From NCBI GenBank assembly GCA_018062085.1, contig JAGOSY010000004.1, forward strand, positions 248,001 to 312,000: DNA of 64,000 nt, written 5' to 3'. Position numbers and translations under genes: made by a program. Under the pieces are notes generated by a model. It did no database searches, had not been told where the DNA came from, and saw only the letters and a program-made list of their open reading frames with translations. The DNA comes from a bacterium (GTDB lineage Bacteria > Cyanobacteriota > Vampirovibrionia > Obscuribacterales > Obscuribacteraceae). Below are positions 51,550 through 60,746 of the stretch, one piece after another; positions within the stretch are counted from its first letter, which is position 1, and each line of letters starts with the position of its first letter.

Positions 51550-53040
51550 ATGAATGGCTCAGCCATGAAAGCGGCGTTAACAAGCACAACACTAATATTG
51601 TGTGCCGCACTCAATTGCACCTTTAGTTGTACTCCCGGTCAGTGTCAAGATCCTTTCAATGACAATCAAACCTGGGCCAGTCAACCACCAGGGGCATTTT
51701 TGAACAATAAACCGGCAGCCAAAAAGCCCGTTGTCACTCAAGCCGCTAAGAAAACAGCAGCCAAGCCTGCCCCCTTAAAACCAAATATACAAAGCCAACC
51801 TACTCTTTCTCGTACTGGCGGCAATCAGTCGTCAGGGCAGTTCCAGCCCCAGAACCAACAACTAAATCAACAGGCTAGTCAACAAAATCAGCAGATGGGT
51901 CAATCTGATTGGCAGCAGATGCCCGGTGCAGGTAGCTCCAACAATACCCAGTTGGGCTCCTCAGATTGGGTCGCGCCCACCAATGACGGATTCAATGACG
52001 AATCGACTCAATCTTCCAACCAAAGCAATCAAGACAATGGGCAAGGATGGGTCACAAATACATATCAAAACTCGAGTCAAAACTCGGGTCAGGGCGGCGG
52101 CAGGAGTAGCCAAATCGGTCAATCAGAGTGGAATAATCCGGGGCAATCATCACCTCAGAACTCAATGCAGAATAGTTTCCAGAGTCAGCCCCAAGCACAA
52201 TCACAGAGTTCGAGCAGTGGTGGCGGAATCGGCCAATCCGAATGGGTCTCCCCCGGTGGTGGTTCTAGCGGCAACAATAATAGTGGTGGGCAGCAGCAAT
52301 CGCGTCCAACTGGGGCCTTTTCCAATCAGTCTATGCAGCAAAATCAGTCCATGCAATCCAATCAGTCGCCAGGCTTCCCGCCAATTCAACAGACGAGCAG
52401 TGGCGTAGGACAATCACAATGGACAACGCCAGGTGCTAGCGACAACAGTGGCGGAAATAATTTCAACAACAACAACAACAACCAGAGCAGTCCACCATTT
52501 CCCCAGAGTTCGTATCAACAATCACAAAGTACCGGAGGCAACTTCGGCACCGGCTCTTCTGGCAGTTCAGGTGGAGGGGCACCATCGTTTGGTGCAGTGC
52601 TTGAACAAGAGCAATTGCAGGGTGGAGCACAAATCAACGCTTCTTCCGGAATGGGTGGTGGCATGGTCAACACCAATGGTGGTGGCGGTAGCATGGGTAC
52701 AGGAATGGGAACCGGAATGGGTGGTGGCATGCCAGCATTCAACCAGAGCGCTGCTGCTGGTGTGCTTCCTGGCATCATGAATTTCATGCAAAATGTCATG
52801 CCGCAAAAAGGCAATACATTTAACCCCAATTTAGGATCAAGCACCGGCGGCACCATGAATAGTGGCACAGGTGCAGTATTTGTTCCACAGCAACAGGTTC
52901 AGAAACGGCCTAGTCAGCCCATGCAAACACCACGCATAGTGAAGCAGGTCGGCAAGCAAGTTAACCGCACAGTCAATCGTGCTGTTAATCGCAGCGTCAA
53001 TCAAATGCTCTTCAGGGGTGTTAACGCCATTAGGTTCTAG
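51550..53040 (+). CDS. Secreted Gln/Ser/Gly/Asn-rich protein with repeated GQS-D/E-W motif
   Basis: 496 aa, ATG at 51550 with GGAG 8 nt upstream. A signal peptide lies at about residues 1-27 (LTSTTLILCAALNCTFSCTPG; Cys residues near the end). The body is intrinsically disordered and rich in Gln, Ser, Asn and Gly. A short motif recurs along the first 300 residues: MGQSDWQQMPG, LGSSDWVAPT, IGQSEWNNPG, IGQSEWVSPGG and VGQSQWTTPG, at least five copies spaced 30-60 residues apart. The last 50 residues are basic and ordered (IVKQVGKQVNRTVNRAVNRS). It follows the other Gln-rich gene by 36 nt, so the pair forms an operon with the CtpA gene. Function unknown; a matrix or pilus-like role is an inference. 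Confidence 0.85.
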   Translation: MNGSAMKAALTSTTLILCAALNCTFSCTPGQCQDPFNDNQTWASQPPGAFLNNKPAAKKPVVTQAAKKTAAKPAPLKPNIQSQPTLSRTGGNQSSGQFQPQNQQLNQQASQQNQQMGQSDWQQMPGAGSSNNTQLGSSDWVAPTNDGFNDESTQSSNQSNQDNGQGWVTNTYQNSSQNSGQGGGRSSQIGQSEWNNPGQSSPQNSMQNSFQSQPQAQSQSSSSGGGIGQSEWVSPGGGSSGNNNSGGQQQSRPTGAFSNQSMQQNQSMQSNQSPGFPPIQQTSSGVGQSQWTTPGASDNSGGNNFNNNNNNQSSPPFPQSSYQQSQSTGGNFGTGSSGSSGGGAPSFGAVLEQEQLQGGAQINASSGMGGGMVNTNGGGGSMGTGMGTGMGGGMPAFNQSAAAGVLPGIMNFMQNVMPQKGNTFNPNLGSSTGGTMNSGTGAVFVPQQQVQKRPSQPMQTPRIVKQVGKQVNRTVNRAVNRSVNQMLFRGVNAIRF

Positions 53041-53084
53041 AGTAGTAAAAGCTGGTGCAATAACTACCTGTCTAATTGGTCTAA

Positions 53085-54305
53085 TCAGTCTAAACGCTTC
53101 TGCTTGCGCTGGTGCTCTTCAGTAAACTCTGCCAAGTGCTTGGCGAGCATGTCTATAATATTTGTGGATGAAGCCACATAAGTTGTGTAGCGCGCCCGCA
53201 TTGAAGAAGGATAAAGCTTTAGAGCATCGACGAATTTGCCTTGAAGAAAGTAAGTCTCAGAGAGACGATTGAGCACTTGATACTCTTTGAACGGCATCGA
53301 AGCTGCCTTCTCATGACTTTCAGCACGATTCTCAGCAGTAACTCCACAGGCGCTACTAGCACCACTGGCACTATTTGTGAAAGGTGTTTCTTCTACTATG
53401 CGACTAACAACAACTAAAGCTTGGTCAAGGCATCTAGAAGCCTTATCGCGCGAGCCGATGCGCTCATAAACCGTGGCGAGCTGACAGAGTGGCTCAAGCA
53501 GCTGAGCCGAGTATCGACCTTGAGCTTTTTCCATAGCTTCAACTAAAACTTCACCTTGGTCTTTTGCTTCTTGCAATCGATCTAATTGAGCCAAAGACAT
53601 CATCTTAACTACTGCAGCCTCTTGTAATCGCTCGCAAGAAGCTAGTGAGAGTGAATGTTTTTCCCCTATCGCTAGCAGTTCATCAGATGCAGCAAGAGAC
53701 TGCTGGAAGCGCCGCTCTTTAAACGAGCAGCTATTAATTACAATCAAACCAGCCAGTAGCAGTGAGGGATCATTTATTTGTTTCGACCGCTCACGCAGTA
53801 AATTGACAGCATCACGAGCCAGAGCCAGAGCCAAAAGATTGCTCCCTTGACTTTCGTGATAAATGGCCAAACACAGCGACGGATAGATCATCTCAAGACT
53901 ATGCTTGCCATACTCATCTTGGGCTAATCCTAAGGCGATACGAAAAGCTTGACCTGCTAACTCGCCGTCACCAGCCGCTAGTCGAGCACGCCCTAACTCA
54001 CACATAGCACGAAAGACGAGCATGGTCGGAATAGGTGCCTTAGCCTTTATCTCTTTACTCTTCAAATCTAGCGAATCAACGGCCTGACGCAATGCTTGAT
54101 TATCACTATGCAAAGCCGCCTGACAGGCCTTCACCGCTAGTAGTACCAGACTAGCTTCGCTGCCATCTAAGCCAGCTTGAGCTTCATTGAGCTGGGCTAG
54201 GGCACCATCAAAGTCGGCAACCTCACGCATGAGATAAGCTTTGCGCAAATGCTCATTCGCTTCAAGGGAATTACTTTTACTACTGCTGCTGTCGCTAGAA
54301 ACCAT
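53085..54305 (-). CDS. TPR-like helical protein of unknown function
   Basis: 406 aa, no signal peptide, Ser-rich N-terminus. The body is helical with irregular TPR-like units (KAYLMREVADFDGALAQLNE, YGKHSLEMIYPSLCLAIYHE, LEPLCQLATVYERIGSRDKAS, LNRLSETYFLQGKFVDALKLY). A stretch near residue 330 rich in Ser, Ala, Gly and Cys probably loops out. It follows hflX by 38 nt on the same strand, so a shared transcript is likely. Convergent with the Gln-rich gene at 51550-53040. Confidence 0.85.
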   Translation of the reverse strand: MVSSDSSSSKSNSLEANEHLRKAYLMREVADFDGALAQLNEAQAGLDGSEASLVLLAVKACQAALHSDNQALRQAVDSLDLKSKEIKAKAPIPTMLVFRAMCELGRARLAAGDGELAGQAFRIALGLAQDEYGKHSLEMIYPSLCLAIYHESQGSNLLALALARDAVNLLRERSKQINDPSLLLAGLIVINSCSFKERRFQQSLAASDELLAIGEKHSLSLASCERLQEAAVVKMMSLAQLDRLQEAKDQGEVLVEAMEKAQGRYSAQLLEPLCQLATVYERIGSRDKASRCLDQALVVVSRIVEETPFTNSASGASSACGVTAENRAESHEKAASMPFKEYQVLNRLSETYFLQGKFVDALKLYPSSMRARYTTYVASSTNIIDMLAKHLAEFTEEHQRKQKRLD

Positions 54306-54343
54306 AGTTAGTTACCATCTTTTCGCCTCACTGGAAGCTTCTT

Positions 54344-56110
54344 CTATGCGCTATATTTCTTCCGTTCGGGACACACTTCTGAAATCACTTCTTGAATTTT
54401 GCTGAGAATGCTACCCAGACCAAAACGTATTTTGGCTGATGCAATAACAGGATTTGGCACCTGAGCAATTAGCCAAGCAAGATCCTCTTTACGCACTATA
54501 TCCGCTTTATTCAAAACCGTGATCATTGGCTTGTCAACCGCACCAAGATCACTTAACACATCGTGCACAGCACTAATATGTTCAAGTACATTCGGGTGTG
54601 ATGCATCGACCACATGCACAAGAACATCGGCCACTGCTACTTCTTCTAGAGTTGCTCTGAAGGCAGTAACAAGTGATGTGGGCAGTTTCTTGATGAAACC
54701 TACCGTATCAGAGATAAGAATGGGGCTGTGGTCTGGCAAACTCGTTCGTCTGGTAGTGGGGTCGAGGGTGGCAAACAGCTTGTCTTGAGTGAAGACGTCA
54801 GACTTGGTTAAAGCATTGAGCAAAGTAGATTTGCCAGAGTTCGTATAGCCTGTTAAAGCCACAACAGGCAAATTCTCATTAATGCGCCTCTTGCGTTGCA
54901 CATCGCGATAATTGCCAATGCGCTCGGCATCGGCCTCAAGCAAAGTAATTTTTTCACGGATACGTCGGCGGTCGATTTCTAACTTAGTTTCGCCAGGACC
55001 TCTCGTGCCAATTCCACCGCCCAGACGAGAAAGATTGTCGCCCTTACCAATCAGCCTGGGCAAGAGATACTTCATCTGAGCTAGTTCAACTTGCAGCTTG
55101 CCCTCTTTGGTCTGAGCCCGCTGGGCAAAGATATCGAGGATCAACTCAGTGCGGTCTATAACTTTCACTCCAACAACTTCTTCGATGTTACGCTTTTGAC
55201 TTGGGGTCAATTCTTGGTCGACCACAAGCAAGGTCGAGCCCAACTCTTGCATGTGCAGGGCAACTTCTTGCATTTTGCCTGAGCCAAAGAAATATTTAGG
55301 ATCTGGCTGTTGCCGCGTCTGCATCAGCCGGCCACATACAGTTGCCCCGGCAGTGCGAGCAAGCCTTGCCAATTCGTCGAGATCGTCTTCGACTTGCCAG
55401 GCATCGGTGCCGTCACTGACTAAACCAATTAAATAGGCGCGCTCTTCACCCTCAGCCACAGCCAAACCAGGGGCTTGAGTACGAAACTCTTGCTCTAAGG
55501 CGCTAATCAACTCTTCGAAGTTATCATCTTGCGCCCGTCTAGCCGTCGAACCAGGCATGACTTTCCACAATTTGCCCTCGGCATCGCGCCCGGGCAACAA
55601 GTGGGCAATATGTACGACATCGGCTATTTTGGACTGTTCACCTTTGCTGCGGCTGAAAGTACCGGCGGGGTTTACACCGACTTGTGCTAACAAATCTAGG
55701 CGATTGCGGGCGAGACACTGAAGATTTTCTTTTGATACAAATTCACTACCATCTGTAGGCTTTTGCTCTCCACTAGTTTTTTTGTCGTCAACACTCTGCT
55801 TACGGTCATCTAGCCGAGTATGAATAATGCGGTGGCCACAGAGCCTTCCGGGGCCAACGCGCACACCACGAAGCTCAGGCATGTTGACTTCAAAGGGCTG
55901 ACCAACTGTGACATTCACTACCTGACCACGACGATTGACCACAAGAGAAAGAGGATAGCCAGTTTCATGCGAAAGCTCGGCTACTGCATCAGCAAGTTCT
56001 ATCGTGAGAATCTTGTCTTTAGGAATACGCTGTTGCAACAAGCGATTGAGCTTCTTAATCTCAGACTGTTTCAGGCCTTTCGCCTTACCTAAGTCAAGTT
56101 TGCCGTGCAA
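54344..56110 (-). CDS. hflX: HflX-family ribosome-splitting GTPase
   Basis: 588 aa, longer than the usual 420-450 because of a 190-residue N-terminal extension; long HflX forms are known in Cyanobacteria and relatives. Seen: N-terminal region with GYPLSLVVNRRGQVVNV, HflX core with ERAYLIGLVSDG and the GGIGTRGPGETKLEIDRRRI signature near 365-385, coiled linker, GTPase with G1 GYTNSGKS near 420, DTVGFIKKLP (G3) and NKAD (G4). It splits or rescues stalled ribosomes in a GTP-dependent way. The start is a TTG at 56110 with GAGG 8 nt upstream; this is the least certain part. Upstream on the other side is the SulP gene. Confidence 0.93.
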   Translation of the reverse strand: MHGKLDLGKAKGLKQSEIKKLNRLLQQRIPKDKILTIELADAVAELSHETGYPLSLVVNRRGQVVNVTVGQPFEVNMPELRGVRVGPGRLCGHRIIHTRLDDRKQSVDDKKTSGEQKPTDGSEFVSKENLQCLARNRLDLLAQVGVNPAGTFSRSKGEQSKIADVVHIAHLLPGRDAEGKLWKVMPGSTARRAQDDNFEELISALEQEFRTQAPGLAVAEGEERAYLIGLVSDGTDAWQVEDDLDELARLARTAGATVCGRLMQTRQQPDPKYFFGSGKMQEVALHMQELGSTLLVVDQELTPSQKRNIEEVVGVKVIDRTELILDIFAQRAQTKEGKLQVELAQMKYLLPRLIGKGDNLSRLGGGIGTRGPGETKLEIDRRRIREKITLLEADAERIGNYRDVQRKRRINENLPVVALTGYTNSGKSTLLNALTKSDVFTQDKLFATLDPTTRRTSLPDHSPILISDTVGFIKKLPTSLVTAFRATLEEVAVADVLVHVVDASHPNVLEHISAVHDVLSDLGAVDKPMITVLNKADIVRKEDLAWLIAQVPNPVIASAKIRFGLGSILSKIQEVISEVCPERKKYSA

Positions 56111-56337
56111 TCAGTGAACCTCAGACAGGGGATAAAATTGGATTCCAATTGGAAAAATAAACATGACCTAAAAACACAAGCGCCACTCGGATCATACCCG
56201 TTTATCAGCCTATTTTCACCCACATTTAATGTATATCAAATGTATACCAAGGGCCTAGTGATAAGGGTCTTAAGATATGCGCTGTATTCTGGCCACTTAG
56301 TCTTAGCCTTTAACTTCTGGCGCCTTACTTTTGGCCG

Positions 56338-57978
56338 TTACTTTTGATCGGCCCCTACTTCATCAGCATGCACGGGTCTAAACTCAAGAGTGGCTAGTTC
56401 GCGATTGCCGCCTCGCCTTTCTTTGAAAACAGTTCCCAGTGTGCCCCAGTCCATTACTAGTGTTCCACCTTGAGCCCGGTGCTGTTTGTCCCAACCCATC
56501 ATGGTGTCGAGACAAGCATGATCTATGTATTCGACATCTTCTAGATGAACGTGAAGTTCGGTAGTTGGTTTGACCGACTCAATAGCTTCAGCGATACGAG
56601 GCAAACTCAAAAATGTAGCCGCCCCCTTGAGCGAGACATCGGTGCGGTTACGCTCAGGATGTTCGGTGATTTTGATATCAAGGCGAGAGAAAATATAAAG
56701 CAACTTGGCAATAGAGAAGATTACTCCAGCAATAACCCCAGTAAGCAAATCGACGAATACAATCAAAACAATGGTGATCACATAAATTGCCGCTTCTGAG
56801 CGACCATACTGCTTGATCTCTTTGAAGACTTTCCAGTTAATCATTTTGTAGCCAGTAAAGACAAGCAAAGCGGCCAATGCTGAAGTTGGTATCAACTCAA
56901 GTATGTTAGGAAAGAGTGCTACAAATATAAGAATCCACAAGCCGTGCATGAAAGCTGATGCTCTTGTGCGCGCGCCAGCGTTCAGGTTAACGCCACTGCG
57001 CACCATAACTCCAGTAAGCGGCAAGCCGCCTATCAGACCGCACAAAGTGTTGCCAATGCCTTGTCCGACCAATTCACGATCATAATTTGTACGCTGACCG
57101 CTATGCATTTTATCCAAAGCGCTGCATGTCAAAAGGGTCTCTGCCGCAGCAATAAATGCAATAGCCAGGGCATCAAAGAAAATTTCCCAATTGAAGATTG
57201 AGAGCAAATGCGGAGGGCTAGGCAAAGAAACAGCTGCAAATAGGTTACTTGGAATAGTGACGTAGCGTACCGTCAGATGTAAGAAAGCAGCGACAGAAGT
57301 TGCCACTACTACTGCCACCAAAGAGCCTGGCAAAACTTTCATACGACCAATGGCAAAGCGCTGCCACAGGGCCAATATTACAATAGTCAAAACACCAATA
57401 GCTGCAGCTATGTGATGAGTAGAATCGCCATCATGAGCCATCCAGTTCAGCCCTTTGTAAGCTGACATAGGCATAGAAAGGAGGTTGTTGATACCACTGC
57501 CCTTGGGCGTATCATCTACCATGACGTGAAACTGAGCAGCCAAGATAAGCAGACCTATGCCCGATAGCATTCCGTGAATAACCGCTGGTGGAACAGCTCT
57601 GAACCACGGAGCAAAACGACACAAACCAGCCACAATTTGAATTAGTCCGGCGAGAAAAATGATAACTCCCAGCTTTTCGATGCCATGCTCGCGGATCAAC
57701 TCAAGCACAAGTACAGCCAAACCAGCAGCAGGGCCACTAACTTGAAGCTGGCTACCCCCTAGGATTGAAACCACAAGACCGCCGACAACACCAGTGAGTA
57801 TGCCTTTTGCCGGATCAACCCCTGAGGCTATGGCGATACCCATACAAAGCGGCAAAGCAACAATGAAAACTACAACAGAGGCAAGAAAATCATTGCCAAA
57901 ATGGGCAAAAAGAGGTTTTTTCGTGGCTAAATTTTCAGGCTCAACGATATTCTCGTTTTCGTTCTCAATTTTTTCCAT
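56338..57978 (-). CDS. SulP-family anion transporter with STAS domain
   Basis: 546 aa from the ATG at 57978; a GTG at 57984 is an alternative. It has about 12-14 hydrophobic segments with the SulP features: LASVVVFIVALPLCMGIAIASG at the start, VSGPAAGLAV, and a C-terminal STAS domain at about 440-520 (ELHVHLEDVEYIDHACLDTM). SulP proteins carry sulfate, bicarbonate, dicarboxylates or chloride in exchange with protons or sodium; the cyanobacterial BicA bicarbonate carrier belongs here. Substrate cannot be read from sequence. A gamma-carbonic-anhydrase-like gene lies elsewhere in the window, but no link is implied. Confidence 0.93.
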   Translation of the reverse strand: MEKIENENENIVEPENLATKKPLFAHFGNDFLASVVVFIVALPLCMGIAIASGVDPAKGILTGVVGGLVVSILGGSQLQVSGPAAGLAVLVLELIREHGIEKLGVIIFLAGLIQIVAGLCRFAPWFRAVPPAVIHGMLSGIGLLILAAQFHVMVDDTPKGSGINNLLSMPMSAYKGLNWMAHDGDSTHHIAAAIGVLTIVILALWQRFAIGRMKVLPGSLVAVVVATSVAAFLHLTVRYVTIPSNLFAAVSLPSPPHLLSIFNWEIFFDALAIAFIAAAETLLTCSALDKMHSGQRTNYDRELVGQGIGNTLCGLIGGLPLTGVMVRSGVNLNAGARTRASAFMHGLWILIFVALFPNILELIPTSALAALLVFTGYKMINWKVFKEIKQYGRSEAAIYVITIVLIVFVDLLTGVIAGVIFSIAKLLYIFSRLDIKITEHPERNRTDVSLKGAATFLSLPRIAEAIESVKPTTELHVHLEDVEYIDHACLDTMMGWDKQHRAQGGTLVMDWGTLGTVFKERRGGNRELATLEFRPVHADEVGADQK

Positions 57979-58093
57979 AAACACTTGCTGTGTGACGCTT
58001 CGGCGCGCAGTAGTAAATTTAGCAGTACTAAGATAAATCTTATATCAATTGTTTGCTCTGGAGCCTTCATCAAACTTGCACTGACGTTTTTAT

Positions 58094-59539
58094 TTAGCAA
58101 CCGGCCATGATCTTATGGCGCAAAAGCGGCCGTGCTCCTGACTCGCCACAGGTTTTAAGGTAGGGAATAACCTTGCCCGGATTGAGAATTCCCTCTGGGT
58201 CAAAGGCCTCTTTTAATCTGCCCATCATGGCCAAATCAAGGGCATTGAACACAAGAGGCATCTCCATCATCTTTTCAATGCCAATGCCGTGTTCACCTGA
58301 CAATGTCCCACCCATTTCAACGCAGAGTTCTAGAATTTCCTTGCCAGCCAACATTACCCGCCTCACTTCATCTTCGTTTTCGCGATGATAAAGCATGCAA
58401 GGGTGAAGGTTGCCATCACCAGCATGATAAACGTTGGCTATAGTCAATTCTAAGCGTTGGGCAATTTGCTCAATACCAGCAATAACTTCAGCCAACCGAG
58501 AACGCGGTATGACACCATCTAATACATAGCCATGGGGCGCGATACGGCCAAGAGCCCCAAAGGCAGTCTTTCGCGCTTTCCATATGATGGCACGCTCTTT
58601 GGCATCGAGGGCCCAACGCAATGAAATCACACCATTACTCTCTAGGCAGCTTTCTACCACTTTGCGCTGAGCTGATATGGCAGCACCTGGCCCGTCAAGT
58701 TCAACAATAAGAAGGGCGGCGGCTGCTCTATTTAAACCAATTGCCAAATAGTCTTCTACTGCATTGATTGTAAGTTGATCGATCATCTCCATGGCCGCCG
58801 GTATCACCCCAGCTGCCACTATATCTGATACTGCCTGGCCAGCTCGTCCGACAGACTGAAAATAGGCAAGCAGTGTCTCTACTTTTTCTGGCCGCGGTAC
58901 TAGCTTTACCAGAGCCTCACAAGCAATGCCAAGAGTTCCTTCAGAGCCAATGAAAAATCCAGAAAGATCAATCTCATTGCTGGTTCGAGCAGCACCACCT
59001 AAGGTGACAATACTGCCGTCAGCAAGCACCACCTTTAAACCGGCAACGTGATGGGTGGTCATACCATATTTAAGTGTATGCGGCCCACCAGCATTCTCAG
59101 CTATATTTCCACCAATAGTAGAGGCTACTTGACTGCTTGGATCAGGGGCAAAGTACAAATTGTGTTTAGCCGCTGCCAGCGAAACAGAAACATTGGTGGC
59201 ACCGGCTTCAACTAAAGCCAAGCGCTCAAGGGGATCAACATGCAAGACACGGTTCATACGAGTCAGAACCAAACTAATGCCGCCACGCACACAAGTGCTT
59301 CCCCCCGACAAACCAGTGCCGGCTCCCCGAGGAGAAATAGGTATTTTAGCAGCCGCTGCCAGTTTCACTACGGCCGCTACTTGCTCTGTGGTGGCAGGCA
59401 ACACCACTATATCGGGCGCTGCTTTGTCTAACGTTTCAGCATCAGAATCGTATAGACCAATATCAATCTTATCGGTAAGGACATAGTCAATGCCGACAAT
59501 CGCAACTAATTTTTCAATTAAGGGCTTGAGAGCTTCCAT
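58094..59539 (-). CDS. glcD: FAD-linked oxidase, glycolate/lactate oxidase GlcD-like
   Basis: 481 aa from the ATG at 59539. Family: FAD-binding type 4 oxidase, the D subunit of glycolate oxidase and D-lactate dehydrogenases. Seen: VVLPATTEQVAAVVKLAAAA, the FAD loop PRGAGTGLSGGS near 72-83, TIGGNIAENAGGPHTLKYGM near 145, SIVTLGGAARTSN, the catalytic-domain HAGDGNLHP near 387 and GGTLSGEHGIGIEKM near 430. It oxidises 2-hydroxy acids. GlcE and GlcF partners are not adjacent, so it may act as a single-subunit D-lactate or glycolate dehydrogenase. It lies 26 nt from the TonB-C-like gene on the same strand. Confidence 0.93.
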   Translation of the reverse strand: MEALKPLIEKLVAIVGIDYVLTDKIDIGLYDSDAETLDKAAPDIVVLPATTEQVAAVVKLAAAAKIPISPRGAGTGLSGGSTCVRGGISLVLTRMNRVLHVDPLERLALVEAGATNVSVSLAAAKHNLYFAPDPSSQVASTIGGNIAENAGGPHTLKYGMTTHHVAGLKVVLADGSIVTLGGAARTSNEIDLSGFFIGSEGTLGIACEALVKLVPRPEKVETLLAYFQSVGRAGQAVSDIVAAGVIPAAMEMIDQLTINAVEDYLAIGLNRAAAALLIVELDGPGAAISAQRKVVESCLESNGVISLRWALDAKERAIIWKARKTAFGALGRIAPHGYVLDGVIPRSRLAEVIAGIEQIAQRLELTIANVYHAGDGNLHPCMLYHRENEDEVRRVMLAGKEILELCVEMGGTLSGEHGIGIEKMMEMPLVFNALDLAMMGRLKEAFDPEGILNPGKVIPYLKTCGESGARPLLRHKIMAGC

Positions 59540-59565
59540 AAAAAACAACTATAGCGACTTTAGCT

Positions 59566-60621
59566 CTACCTGAACATCTGCTGCATCATCTGCATGGGCT
59601 GTTGCATTTGCTGCATCATCTGATTTGGCTGTCTCATCTGATTATTATTCTGCATTTGCTGCATATTATTGTTCTGCATATTGTTATTCTGCATCATTTG
59701 ATTAGGCTGCCGCATCTGCTGCATATTATTCTGCATTTGCTGCATATTATTGTTCTGACCCTGCTGATTGCGCTGTTGCTGAATGCGCTCTTGGTCACCC
59801 GTGGTGTATTTAAAGCCTTGCTGACCGTAGTTCCAGGTAAATGTACCGGTCTTCTCTACAAATTGACGGCGAGAGTTGGGTGGATATTCAAGCACGGGGT
59901 TGCCGTTCATTGAATTGATGACTCCGAGCAGCATTGTGTTGAAAATTGGGTTGCTGCTTTTCTGTAAGACCTGCACGTTGCCAACCCGACCATCGCGAGC
60001 CACCATATAACTAACCTGGCATGCCAGCGGGGGGCTGTGCTTAAATGCCATTTGGGCCAAACTGTTGAACCTCGTAAAAATCGACTCGGCTACCCGTTTG
60101 TGCCAAGCATCCCACAGTAGTTGCATCTCAGCTGAGCCACCATCAGGGTCATTGCTGCGATTGGCTTGAGTAGCCGACTGTAAATTTGGCTGTCTTGGCT
60201 GTTGCTGCGGCGGCGGAATGTCTTCCTGCACCGGCATCATTTTTTGACCATTAAAATCTCCGCCGGCATCTTGAACATTGCCACTCATAGGTTTCTTCGG
60301 TGGAGCAGGCGCACGCAAGCCACCCATGTCCATAGCTCCTGGCGGAAGCTCTAACATTTGATCAACGGGGCCACCGCTGCTGCTGGCGCTCTCGCTAAAG
60401 GGGTCGCCCTCAATGTCTTTGCGATTCAAGCCGGGAGTACTATTTTTGTACTGGTCTTCTTGCAGCACTCCTCCCTTAAGCACATCGGCCGCAGCGTAGG
60501 GCATAAAGGCAGTGCTCATAGCAATGCTTGTCAGTGCCAAGGCTGCTGTCAGTGAAAAAAATTTGGTAAGTTGTTGCACTTTGGTAACTTGTTTAACATT
60601 GGTAATTTGTTTAAAAATCAT
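59566..60621 (-). CDS. Secreted TonB-C-like protein with Met/Gln/Asn-rich tail
   Basis: 351 aa. A signal peptide occupies residues about 22-46 (FFSLTAALALTSIAMSTAFM, then PYAAA cleavage region). The middle (about 165-275) matches the TonB C-terminal domain: SIFTRFNSLAQMAFKHSPP, VSYMVARDGRVGNVQVLQKS, FNTMLLGVINSMNGNPVLEYPP. There is no N-terminal anchor with a Pro-rich spacer, so it is not a standard TonB; it may be a periplasmic relative. The last 70 residues are extremely rich in Met, Gln and Asn (NNNMQQMQNNMQQMR-like repeats), a prion-like composition. The gene lies divergent to tatD. Confidence 0.88.
   Translation of the reverse strand: MIFKQITNVKQVTKVQQLTKFFSLTAALALTSIAMSTAFMPYAAADVLKGGVLQEDQYKNSTPGLNRKDIEGDPFSESASSSGGPVDQMLELPPGAMDMGGLRAPAPPKKPMSGNVQDAGGDFNGQKMMPVQEDIPPPQQQPRQPNLQSATQANRSNDPDGGSAEMQLLWDAWHKRVAESIFTRFNSLAQMAFKHSPPLACQVSYMVARDGRVGNVQVLQKSSNPIFNTMLLGVINSMNGNPVLEYPPNSRRQFVEKTGTFTWNYGQQGFKYTTGDQERIQQQRNQQGQNNNMQQMQNNMQQMRQPNQMMQNNNMQNNNMQQMQNNNQMRQPNQMMQQMQQPMQMMQQMFR
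59577..59760. repeat. Low-complexity tandem coding repeats (Met/Gln/Asn tail)
   Basis: The region is built from short units related to CTGCATCATCTGC and TGCATATTATTGTTC in the plus direction. On the minus strand they encode the Met/Gln/Asn-rich C-terminus of the TonB-C-like protein. Confidence 0.85.
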
Positions 60622-60746
60622 GGCTAACTCAAAAGGTTAATGCTTGTCAATAGCTCCCTAAGGCTACTGTACTACTAATCTGCCAAAAGGCAATTCGCAA
60701 TTACCACAATTATATTAGGCCCCCCAATTAATTGCACTCAGGAACG

